This document shows positions 36,901-41,421 of a stretch of 64,000 nt of DNA, piece by piece. The stretch's first letter is position 1, and the number at the start of each line of letters is the position of its first letter. Made by a program: the position numbers and the translations under genes. Under the pieces are notes generated by a model. That model was not told the origin of the DNA. It did not search any database and was given only the letters and a program-made list of their open reading frames with translations. Source of the stretch: Megalonaias nervosa (taxonomy: Eukaryota > Mollusca > Bivalvia > Unionida > Unionidae); the NCBI GenBank assembly GCA_016617855.1, contig JAECUM010003676.1, forward strand, positions 62,001 to 126,000, given 5' to 3'.

Positions 36901-37359
36901 CATGACTTCAGCAATTAGATATTAATCTGCCAACTATGTAAGATATTCTTCAAAATCTGAACTCTATTTCTGGGTTCGACTGACCAGGGAATATACATCA
37001 TGGCACCACTTGTTCAAGCAGTAAGACTTCGACCTGTCCTATCATAAATATCAGGGTCAGCGTGGTACAGTTAAGGACTATACTCAGTATAGTAGTCCAT
37101 TTAATTTATCAATGTTGTTAGTATCTTACGAATTAACTTGAAATTAGATAATTTTCATTAATTTTTAAAAAAATTCAATATTGTACTTTGTTTTAGTTAT
37201 GCATAAAAGTTGCAGAGGGTCACCGACAGAAGGATCTAACGTTAATACATTTAAGAAATTTCTCACCTCTTCAAACAAAGCTGCAAGAAAAGCTTGCTCC
37301 CACTTCGCTGTACCTTGCTGGTTAGTTGCGCTCTTTCCTCTCTTTCCTGCTTTAGACAT
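6521..37359 (-). CDS. SPAG17: SPAG17 (PF6 orthologue), N-terminal 11 exons, 3' part off the window
   Basis: SPAG17 (PF6 in Chlamydomonas) is a very large scaffold protein of the C1a projection of the ciliary central pair, needed for motile cilia and sperm flagella. Eleven exons were joined by eye. Their coding lengths (93, 141, 192, 187, 192, 176, 148, 221, 138, 277, 207 bases) keep one open frame of 657 codons, and every intron phase matches. Order and content agree with recalled vertebrate SPAG17: VVGN in exon 2, LLKFKLL with KRRENEKK in exon 3, the lysine/glycine-rich linker, DEPDDGADHYIIIYGF, MRYYNDLMN with CMLEQV, and LQELIHFC. Vertebrate SPAG17 is about 2,200 residues, so roughly two thirds, including the C-terminal ASH-like region, is missing here. 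Nothing within the exons suggests a pseudogene. Confidence 0.93.
6780..6984. mobile_element. foldback MITE (family F), copy 4, in SPAG17 intron 10
   Basis: Starts tattgatactcgctggtat and ends gacttataagcatatatggc, with internal cagacccagatttgccattg and gatcagggtatatgttgt blocks shared with the other copies. Confidence 0.75.
7474..9545. mobile_element. 2,072-bp TIR DNA transposon with perfect 6-bp target duplication
   Basis: The left end is CATGGTTCCCACACT. The right end on the minus strand is CAGGGTTCCCATGCTACTGG. GATAAT lies directly outside both ends (7468-7473 and 9546-9551). Just inside, both sides carry the theme of fuzzy TTTCCAGG/TTCCCAG blocks. No transposase frame was found, so it is non-autonomous. 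It sits in SPAG17 intron 10. Confidence 0.75.
9930..10545. repeat. diverged tandem array, about 160-bp units
   Basis: The block taggaccaaNyagac recurs at about 10116, 10276 and 10406, each time preceded by a ggctatattgg(a/g)tgtc-like segment and followed by a ccatNytgatatg(a/g)c-like segment. Three to four diverged units fill the region just downstream of SPAG17 exon 10. Confidence 0.65.
10666..10942 (-). CDS. SPAG17: SPAG17 exon 10
   Basis: It codes for 92 residues: MLTGVFDMPERPPDAPKQPQ, LMNFHDDITLRTHHLKPVYG, FNPEDIEKKMLEKLPFKHIL, EFPHPTS and RLQELIHFCATDGLSVS. The vertebrate counterpart is LLNYHDAHAHKKYAL...[20 protein letters not shown]...TIHELMHFCTSD. Acceptor taccttcag, donor GTAAGT, phase 1 at the end. 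Confidence 0.95.
11175..11374. mobile_element. foldback MITE (family F), copy 5
   Basis: Starts tcatatgtactgatttataag and ends cttataaaaatgtatcaatggta. The internal blocks ccaactgtaaacaacac, cagatccgggccgatgttg and tctgtagttggactca match the family. It lies in intron 9. Confidence 0.75.
11739..11918 (+). mobile_element. tRNA-derived SINE (family S1), copy A, young, internally deleted
   Basis: The tRNA-like head has box A tggccgagtggtc and box B gggtttgagtc. The body has cttgccagtagcttctc, then ttaaacccc and an AAC repeat. A perfect 12-bp target duplication, acctagaggaga, flanks it at 11727-11738 and 11919-11930. Compared with copy B it lacks the middle ttcctgggttcttcttccacc block. The intact duplication suggests recent insertion. 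Confidence 0.92.
12140..12425. repeat. SPAG17: 80-bp tandem array spanning an exon-intron border
   Basis: Cores aacttacactatattcttcc, aacttatactgtgtccttcc and aactttacacatgttcttca occur at about 12389, 12308 and 12230. Aligned flanks extend the match over whole units of about 78-81 bases, with a fourth diverged unit to the left. The rightmost unit carries the last 30 coding bases of exon 9 and its GTAAGT donor. The other units carry altered versions of both. Confidence 0.75.
12396..12533 (-). CDS. SPAG17: SPAG17 exon 9 (46 codons), 3' end inside a tandem array
   Basis: This exon was found by following the frame from exon 8. Acceptor attttcatag is followed by IVATEEGLVPPSEQQPPKRM, DKLHNDLSSHL and KLALTEEEYS, then donor GTAAGT. 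Vertebrate SPAG17 has VATEEDLVPPSLREP...LDHRIAAHIVSLL at this place. The last 30 bases and the donor belong to the first unit of an 80-bp tandem array (12140-12425). Confidence 0.9.
12821..13046. mobile_element. foldback MITE (family F), copy 6
   Basis: Starts tatcatctgtactcatttat and ends gcaagtatcaatggta. Strong internal matches are aactgcatactgcacagacc, gatctgggtctgttcagtt and ttgcagtttgactca. It lies in intron 8 between exons 8 and 9. Confidence 0.8.
13413..13633 (-). CDS. SPAG17: SPAG17 exon 8
   Basis: An alanine/proline-rich segment (SQAAPAAPAVVSGAPTPAA) leads into VDMRYYNDLMNCIPQE and LIMNCMLEQ. The latter is nearly identical in layout to vertebrate VDMRYYNYLLNPIREE...LILHCMLEQV. Acceptor cattttgcag, donor GTAGGA, phase 0 at the end. 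Confidence 0.95.
13634..15991. other. SPAG17 intron 7, distal part, no element recognised
   Basis: AT-rich intronic sequence without a coding exon, transposon end or clear tandem repeat. Confidence 0.5.
16002..16257 (+). mobile_element. tRNA-derived SINE (family S1), copy B, full length
   Basis: Head tgagtggccgagtggtcta, box B gggttcaagtc. The body has tgccagtagcttctcatggg, ggttttcctgggttcttctt and actggctgcctcgtacagcc, ending attaaaccc and a short AAC tail. A perfect duplication, aaatacaggg, flanks it at 15992-16001 and 16258-16267. The ttcctggg...ccacc block may be one of the deeply conserved metazoan SINE core domains; this is recalled and was not checked. Confidence 0.92.
16268..17389. 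other. SPAG17 intron 7, proximal part
   Basis: No gene or recognised repeat beyond low-complexity AT-rich tracts. Confidence 0.5.
17390..17537 (-). CDS. SPAG17: SPAG17 exon 7
   Basis: It codes for TQFSMNLFEDVACLIYDLID, HRQWQNYLENLKLIHIPVF and a serine/proline tail. The vertebrate counterpart is DIFENIACLMYDILDWKRQ...YLESMQLINVP. Acceptor tttaattgcag, donor GTATGT, ending in phase 1. Confidence 0.93.
18238..18440. repeat. 100-bp tandem array, separated block of two units
   Basis: Two units carry the blocks gatNcctgataNgacacagg, tagtcatNNatcc, atgctggtagaattctat and ataaggcacctcagtataac. The same unit resumes at 19725, so the 1.28 kb between probably entered or expanded inside the array. Confidence 0.8.
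18441..19724. other. 1.28-kb segment splitting a tandem array
   Basis: It has no repeat units, lies between two blocks of the same array and holds no recognised coding sequence. It contains a few CpG sites (atgcgctcgacatc), unusual for these introns. No terminal inverted repeat or target duplication could be read at its ends. Confidence 0.4.
19725..20415. repeat. 100-103-bp tandem array, about 7 units, in SPAG17 intron 6
   Basis: gtagtcatggatccc or its variants recur at about 19752, 19851, 19951, 20054, 20157, 20259 and 20360. Each unit includes ctgatataacacaggtgtag, tgctggtagaa and agtataaggcacctcagt. The array ends about 90 bases before the exon 6 donor. Confidence 0.92.
20509..20684 (-). 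CDS. SPAG17: SPAG17 exon 6
   Basis: It codes for KELKKFWKELDPVLRSHSK, then LVNIAKKDYEVQTLLVPENL, ending NEQR. It aligns to IKELKTFWKYLEPVLNN and DVARLEYMVKAADFP. Acceptor tctttatag, donor GTAAGA, phase 0 at the end. A 100-bp tandem array ends only about 90 bases downstream of the donor. Confidence 0.92.
21310..22010. repeat. about 145-bp tandem array with inverted AGGTCA palindromes
   Basis: Five diverged units each contain a motif of the form aggtcaNNNtgacct. It is perfect at 21506-21520, one base off at 21791-21805, and decayed at about 21351, 21649 and 21945. Each unit also has ctctccttNagacatat and aagatactgagNttNtaacaaaaag segments. It is in SPAG17 intron 5. Confidence 0.8.
22011..22512. 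other. SPAG17 intron 5, remainder
   Basis: AT-rich intron, nothing recognised. Confidence 0.4.
22513..22704 (-). CDS. SPAG17: SPAG17 exon 5
   Basis: The split codon from exon 4 restores Asp, followed by DEPDDGADHYIIIYGF, HLFTAMAELGLIVNNVIRV and a charged tail. This is one of the clearest matches to vertebrate SPAG17 (DDEPDDGAQHYIIVVGF...LLAIMTELGIPITSVIKI). Acceptor ccctttttcag, donor GTAAAG, phase 1 at the end. Confidence 0.94.
23280..24470. repeat. about 107-bp tandem array, 8 or more units, in SPAG17 intron 4
   Basis: atcttgatgaNNtaNat recurs at about 24002, 24130, 24237 and 24343, with older copies at 23290, 23579 and 23851. Each is followed by tagtctccagagtgataaca and agctcagccaatcagatgc. 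The rightmost units are closest to one another (106-107-base steps), so the array grew mostly at that side. Confidence 0.88.
24471..25280. other. SPAG17 intron 4, remainder
   Basis: No exon or repeat recognised apart from A/T-rich tracts. Confidence 0.4.
25281..25467 (-). CDS. SPAG17: SPAG17 exon 4, basic low-complexity linker
   Basis: It codes for about 62 residues rich in K, A, G and P (IAQEKEKNKAKAAEK, GGGGKDRAKSPGKGKGG), ending KLKKRGEEDPEGKFI. The vertebrate protein has the same kind of linker ending LKRRGEDDHTNRYIDD. Acceptor cttcaacag, donor GTAATG, ending in phase 1. The exon is visibly GC-richer than its introns. Confidence 0.9.
26649..27845 (+). pseudogene. reverse transcriptase domain fragment of the L2/CR1 element
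   Basis: The longest open stretch of the element (398 codons) runs from the end of the endonuclease through RT fingers and palm to HDTALL. It is then cut by TGA where related elements have Trp (ALLWFKSY). The same frame continues open after the stop (27879-28199) through PQGSVLGP and YADD, so a single base change separates the two parts. It cannot make an active RT. Confidence 0.9.
29049..29072. repeat. (ATT)n tail of the L2/CR1 element
   Basis: Eight tandem ATT units directly after the 3' hairpin-like end of the retrotransposon. Short tandem tails of this sort are the normal 3' end of CR1/L2 elements. Confidence 0.9.
29432..30095. mobile_element. foldback MITE (family F), copy 8, split by another MITE
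   Basis: The first seven bases, TACCATA (29432-29438), are followed by the inserted element at 29439-29885. The copy resumes with tatatacttgcatataag at 29886 and ends near cttataaatgagtacagaatgta. Internal gcaaactgcacagacccag and ggcagattaggatctatgct blocks confirm the family. Confidence 0.85.
29439..29885. mobile_element. 447-bp pogo/Tigger-like MITE with TA duplication
   Basis: The ends are CAGGTAAAACCCATTATAACG and, on the minus strand, CAGGTAAAACCTGTTATAATG, about 21 bases with three differences. TA borders both sides. CAGGTAAAACC...TTATAACG ends with TA targets point to the Tc1/mariner superfamily, pogo-like. No transposase is present. It is inserted in the terminal repeat of a family F MITE. 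Confidence 0.88.
30364..30555 (-). CDS. SPAG17: SPAG17 exon 3
   Basis: It codes for 64 residues: YFEVCEPCKNYLDIDEDIP, then LLAKLLKFKLLAIKTNDLK and KRRENEKK. This matches [21 protein letters not shown] and LIGKLLKFQLLQIK...QQRRENEKK in vertebrate SPAG17. Acceptor cattgcag, donor GTAAAA, phase 0 at both ends. Confidence 0.92.
30640..31180. repeat. diverged tandem array (about 145-bp units) with an (AT)n tract
   Basis: aaagtttcatNaaaatatc recurs at about 30733, 30937 and 31078. Each copy is followed by a cagaagttataa-like segment and then cccttgctgtgactttg. An (AT)n run with a short (AC)n end (30872-30936) has grown inside the first unit. The array is in SPAG17 intron 2. Confidence 0.65.
31567..31600. 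mobile_element. orphan end of a CAGGGCTC-type DNA transposon
   Basis: cagggctcatctaatttgag resembles the end of the element at 4866-5889. No partner end (gagccctg) was found downstream, so this is at most a truncated copy. Confidence 0.35.
31601..34215. repeat. SPAG17 intron 2, older diverged repeats
   Basis: Between about 32590 and 34110, loosely related segments recur (tNgtcatgatacaaatggat, catgccaagttttatgaaaa, tactaagttttgtgaggata, taccaagtttcaaagctatg), with ggacagacagatgga-like ends. They look like old copies of one 130-200-bp unit. No exon is recognised. Confidence 0.45.
34216..34356 (-). CDS. SPAG17: SPAG17 exon 2, with a GC splice donor
   Basis: It codes for 47 residues containing KWKANITFVVGN and SGARRLFSTFSKQQLYNE, aligned to WQASIAFVVGN...RKLFSMVSWQDILQQINE in the vertebrate protein. 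The acceptor is tttgtag. The exon ends GAG and the intron begins GCAAGT, the classical strong form of the minor GC-AG donor class. The frame continues exactly into exon 3, so no GT donor is needed. Confidence 0.88.
34357..36575. other. SPAG17 intron 1, distal part
   Basis: AT-rich intron, no exon, transposon end or clear array recognised. Confidence 0.4.
36576..37055. mobile_element. 480-bp element bounded by about 60-bp inverted repeats
   Basis: tgatatttatgatagga then caaggtcttactgcttgaat at 36580-36626 is repeated in inverted form at 36996-37055 (ttcaagcagtaagacttcga, tcctatcataaatatca). The similarity extends over about 60 bases, with an atgatg end on the inner side. It may be a MITE or a local inverted duplication; no target duplication was seen. 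It lies about 210 bp downstream of SPAG17 exon 1, in intron 1. Confidence 0.6.
37267..37359 (-). CDS. SPAG17: SPAG17 exon 1 (start codon)
   Basis: It codes for 31 residues, from MSKAGKRGKS to KWEQAFLAALFEE. A donor GTGAGA follows at 37266 and the exon ends in phase 0. The KWE...L.AALFEE segment matches the start of vertebrate SPAG17 (KIWEPSLIAAQF). The start ATG has G at -3. A possible acceptor, ttattccag, lies about 14 bases upstream of the ATG, so a 5'UTR intron is possible. Confidence 0.88.
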
Positions 37360-37588
37360 GTCACTTCAATAGTCTGGAATAAAAATACCTGCAAATTTCT
37401 CTGGATCGAATAGGTCGTAACTCCATTTCACTCCGCCATTTTTGTTTGCAGGTTGCTAGGTTTATTGCGCAACCGCATTAGACATTTCCGTATTGGGACA
37501 TTGATGGAAAATCTGGATCAATGGAACGTTTAGTGCACTTGAATACACATTTAATCGTTTAAATGACTTGATCAATAATAGAACAATC
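37360..37588. promoter_or_regulatory. probable bidirectional promoter between SPAG17 and MECR
   Basis: Only 229 bases separate the two start codons, which face away from each other. The interval has no TATA box but holds ccgccattttt (37433-37443), the reverse of a YY1-like AAATGGCGG. It also holds an inverted GTTGC ... GCAAC pair (37452-37456 and 37469-37473); gttgctag resembles a half-site of the RFX X-box used by ciliary genes, but the spacing is wider than the consensus. It has more CpG than the introns. Which sites work is inference. Confidence 0.6.
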
Positions 37589-38734
37589 ATGGCTTCCGCA
37601 GTTAGCCGAAGAAGCATATTAAGGTCATTGAATTTGTTTTTCAGGCGACCTTGGGGTGGCCTTCCGGGAAAACTAAATCAGAATTACTTGTCATCGTTCA
37701 CATCAGCCTATGCATTAATGAATGATGAACATGGAGATCCAAGAAAGGTATTATCAGGAAGAAACATAACGCTTTCTGCAAAGTTAAAGGCAGACGAGGT
37801 CCTAGTGAAGATGTTGATGGCACCAATAAATCCTGCAGATATCAATATGATAGAAGGAACTTACCACATAATGCCGAAGCTGCCTGCCATAGGTGGAAAT
37901 GAAGGCGTTGGGGAGGTACTTGAGGTCGGACCTGCTGTCAAAAGTTTGGCGCCAGGGGACTGGGTTATACCAGCTGACCCAGGATGGGGCACTTGGCGAA
38001 CACATGCAGTAGCCCCATTTCGAGAATTGCAGAAGATTGATAATAAGATACCAGTTCTTAGTGCTGCAACCATTGCTGTTAATCCCTGCACTGCCTATCG
38101 AATGCTTAAGGATTTTGTTCATTTGAAGCCAGGAGATGCTGTTATTCAAAACAGTGCTAACAGTGCAGTTGGACAAAATGTTATACAGATTGCCAGACAG
38201 TGGAAAATAAAGACAATTAATATCATAAGAGATCGACCTGACAAGGATATTTTGATCAAGTATTTGAAAGATCTTGGTGCCACACATGTGGTGACTGAGG
38301 AATTTGCAAGATTACCTGAAATGAGGGATCTAATCAAAACTTTGGAAACACCTCCAAAGCTGGCATTGAATGGAGTTGGTGGTAAAAGTGCAACTGAGTT
38401 AATTAGACATATCAGCCAAAAAGGTGTGATGGTAACCTATGGAGGTATGGCAAAGCAGCCTGTTACAATACCTACTGGTGCCTTGATCTTTAAGGAAGTG
38501 AGTGCAGTAGGATACTGGAATTCTCAGTGGAATGCTGAAAATAAAAATACCCCAGTGAAAGAGAAAATGTTGGAGGAGTTATGTGAAATGATCAAAGATT
38601 GTAAATTAATCCCCCCACAGAGTGACCTTTTACCCTTGACCAAATACAAAGAAGCTGTTGCATCTGCGATGGAAGGTTTTAAAGGACAGAAGAAAGTGTT
38701 TGTGATGGATGATAACATGATTCTTTATCCATAG
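37589..38734 (+). CDS. MECR: MECR, mitochondrial enoyl-ACP/trans-2-enoyl-CoA reductase, intronless
   Basis: This 381-residue protein is an NADPH-dependent medium-chain reductase that completes each cycle of mitochondrial type II fatty acid synthesis, the pathway that supplies octanoate for lipoic acid. Residues 1 to about 40 are basic and hydroxylated (SRRSILRSLNLFFRRPWGG), as expected of a mitochondrial presequence. Next come APINPADINMIEGTY, with the family's active-site Tyr, then GGNEGVGEV, PGDWVIPADPGWGTWRT, NPCTAYRML, the nucleotide-binding NSAVGQNVIQIA, NIIRDRPD, GGKSATEL, MVTYGGMAKQPV and the ending GFKGQKKVFVMD. Length matches human MECR (373). ATG at 37589 has A at -3 and G at +4. 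The frame is intact with no intron, unlike the multi-exon vertebrate gene. Confidence 0.96.
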   Translation: MASAVSRRSILRSLNLFFRRPWGGLPGKLNQNYLSSFTSAYALMNDEHGDPRKVLSGRNITLSAKLKADEVLVKMLMAPINPADINMIEGTYHIMPKLPAIGGNEGVGEVLEVGPAVKSLAPGDWVIPADPGWGTWRTHAVAPFRELQKIDNKIPVLSAATIAVNPCTAYRMLKDFVHLKPGDAVIQNSANSAVGQNVIQIARQWKIKTINIIRDRPDKDILIKYLKDLGATHVVTEEFARLPEMRDLIKTLETPPKLALNGVGGKSATELIRHISQKGVMVTYGGMAKQPVTIPTGALIFKEVSAVGYWNSQWNAENKNTPVKEKMLEELCEMIKDCKLIPPQSDLLPLTKYKEAVASAMEGFKGQKKVFVMDDNMILYP

Positions 38735-38798
38735 GCAAACAAAATTTCAGTGGTGAAATTATTGTGAAAACAATATGCATAAAACAACTGTATCAAAT

Positions 38799-38816
38799 AA
38801 CACACACACACACACA
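38799..38816. repeat. (AC)n microsatellite
   Basis: Short AC run immediately before the CAGGGGTC end at 38821. Confidence 0.85.
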
Positions 38817-38820
38817 TATA

Positions 38821-38927
38821 CAGGGGTCAAGCTAGCCTTGAATTTTAGGTATAAGCGACTTTTCCTTTTGGACAGAACAGAGAGAGGTGAGAGGTCAACA
38901 GGGAGAAGTGGGAGTAAAACAAGAAAC

Positions 38928-38990
<63 letters not shown>
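38821..38990. mobile_element. partial CAGGGGTC element, left end only
   Basis: caggggtcaagctagccttg followed by ttttccttttggNcagaacag, cagggagaagtggg and caagaaacacaatatat parallels the first 170 bases of the element at 39517. After the AT run the two sequences differ and no right end is seen, so this is a truncated relative. Confidence 0.75.
38933..38987. repeat. (AT)n microsatellite
   Basis: About 27 AT dinucleotides at the same place in the element as the AT run at 39627. Confidence 0.95.
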
Positions 38991-39516
38991 GCAATAAACT
39001 GACAACAAACAGTGCAAAACTAGTATCTAACTAGCCTGAGCACTTCTGACTCTTAATGAGTCATTTTCAAAGGCAAAAACAAAACAGGAAGGGTTATTAT
39101 GCAGATTTAGTTTGAAGAGCAAAGACTGAGATTCACATGTATGGCAATAGACAAATAACTGGATAGATACGGTAGATTAGGGTTTTGGAAATGGCTAGAT
39201 TTTTAAAGAGATGTTCAGGTAAAAGACCTTAAACTGAAAAAAGACACAACAAAGAACAGAATTTTGTTAACTTAACTTTAATCATGTTTTCATATAACAT
39301 TTTTCTTTTATCCACATTTTCAGTTATAGTTCAGTCGATCATGATTCAAGTATCAATCCAGTAAGAACTCATTGTAGAACTGAGGCTTTCTCTGAAACTA
39401 TTTTGACAACAATGAATTTAGACTTTGCTTTTTATCTGGGAATGTTGTAACCAAACATGTTTGCTTCCACTTCCATGTCATCCAGTTTTCACTTTGAAAT
39501 CAGTGACATACATCTA

Positions 39517-39624
39517 CAGGGGTCAAGCTAGACTTAAATTTTAGGGAGAAGTGACTTCTCCTTTTGGTCAGAACAGGGAGAAGTGGGTGCTAAACAGGGA
39601 GAAGTGAGACCAAAGCAAGAAACA

Positions 39625-39685
<61 letters not shown>

Positions 39686-41227
39686 TAGATAGGCTGCATT
39701 ATCTTATTTTAATGATGTGCTCTATTTCTCAGTATGCTTTTAACAGTTTTAAGCAATGCCTTATTTTCAAGTTGAAAAATATGTGTTATATGTTAGTATC
39801 AACATATTTTGTACACGTATAAAATTTTTATATTCATACCCATTGTATTCATATTTGTAGCATATGTGTGTTTGAACTGAAGTAAATGCAGTGTGTTTTA
39901 GCCATATGACTTAAAAGGCACATCAGAAGCTATACATTGTCATTAATTTTAACTGATAGCAGTAACAAGATTAGAGTCTTGTAACTGCGAGTTGGTAAAA
40001 ATGCTTAATAAACTACCACTTAATTATTTTATTTTCTACAAGTTTTGTGTAAAATTGCAGTCAAAAAGATTATCTAGCATACTTTGAAACAGCCCCTAAT
40101 ACATGTACCTAGGAAAAAATACACAAGTGACTTCAAACCATACTCTTCGTCCTGATTTCATTGTTCCCGATAAAACATTACCGTAACTATTCATACACAA
40201 CACACTGAAGCACTAAAGTCGATATATAACTAAACCCTTTTTTCCCCAAACCGTAAATCCAAGAATTCGTATTGTACAGTGCGAGTGCATCTATTTTTAG
40301 AAGGAGGGCTTTTCTTAATATAACTACTCACTTTCTTCCTTCGTTACAACAATTCATTAATAGGACTGCATATTTATGGTTGTATTATTTGCCTACCTAC
40401 TGGTAATAACGATATGCATTGGTTAAATAGTATTTGCTTCATTACTATATATATTTTTCGTATTTTAACGAAAATTAATTACGGTAATCAGAAAACAACC
40501 TTGACCTTTGCAGCATTGTTTCGAATTCCACATATTTCTGTTCTACATTATTAAATATTTAGGCTAAATCTCCTATCACATAATATTTAAACTTTGTTTT
40601 CATCATATTATATATTTTCCTGAACCTATTTGCCCAATTATTTACGAATACAGGCAGTTTAATGAAGTGGTATATCATATAGGCAGCGATGTCCTCCATT
40701 ACAAGTTCATTTACGGTTTCAAACTGATTTTATACAGAAAATACGCATATATGGCCGTTAAAATCTCCAGTTATTACAAAAAGAAATAAATTAGAAAACG
40801 CCCTTCACCGATCATATTTTTAAAAGCAAATTACTATTTGCATATTGATGTTTAAATTTCGAACAGAATTTGGTATATTTTCGTCATAGCATAGTGTGCC
40901 AAACTTCATAAAATCAAGCAATGATATCTTGCTCCAGAAAAGGGTTAATGGTCAGGTAGCTATTAAAACTTGCATGTGAATGTGCAAGAATTTCTTTGTC
41001 GCCGTAAGCTGATTGGTATCAACACCACATAAATACATTTGGCCTTGGGTTACAACAGTGCTAGAACTTACTAGCTACAGCGAGGGGGCATCTCAAAGTC
41101 GTAATCTACAGTCATTTTACGTCCGAAAAATCAGAGGGCGAAGTCGTTTTCGCTTTCCTAACAGAAGGCAAAGTTTACGCTTCTCAGGCGAATTTTTCGC
41201 CCACTTCGCCTGGTAGCGTGACCCCTG
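39517..41227. mobile_element. 1,711-bp TIR DNA transposon with perfect 6-bp target duplication
   Basis: The left end is CAGGGGTCAAGCTA and the right end on the minus strand is CAGGGGTCACGCTA, 13 of 14 the same. catcta flanks both ends directly (39511-39516 and 41228-41233). An (AT)n run lies near the left end at 39627-39682. Inside the right end are clustered gcgaa/ttcgc blocks (ggcgaagtgggcgaaaaatt on the minus strand). No transposase frame was found, so it is non-autonomous. Confidence 0.82.
39627..39682. repeat. (AT)n microsatellite
   Basis: AT run inside the CAGGGGTC element, ending in gatagatagat. Confidence 0.95.
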
Positions 41228-41236
41228 CATCTAAAC

Positions 41237-41413
41237 TTGTGGTCTCAAACATGTGACCTGTGGGCCACATGCGGTCTGCTAAGCTGTATTCTGTGGACTG
41301 CAAAATGATTGGTATCACAAGGTGTCATGAGAGATAACAATGGTGGTGTGGCCCTTGGGCCATCAAAAATGCCCTCATGCGGCCATCAGGGTGGTTTGAG
41401 TTTAAGACCCCTG
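41237..41413. mobile_element. 177-bp hAT-type MITE with 8-bp target duplication
   Basis: The left end is ttgtggtctcaaac. The right end on the minus strand is CAGGGGTCTTAAACTC. Inside are the inverted blocks gtgggccacatgcggtc and ccctcatgcggccatc. The 8-bp duplication atctaaac is perfect (41229-41236 and 41414-41421). The size, ends and 8-bp target fit the hAT superfamily. Confidence 0.88.
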
Positions 41414-41421
41414 ATCTAAAC

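Noticed and set aside
37861..38718. Minus-strand frames of 60-160 codons across MECR
   Set aside because: Antisense shadows of the clear plus-strand MECR gene.
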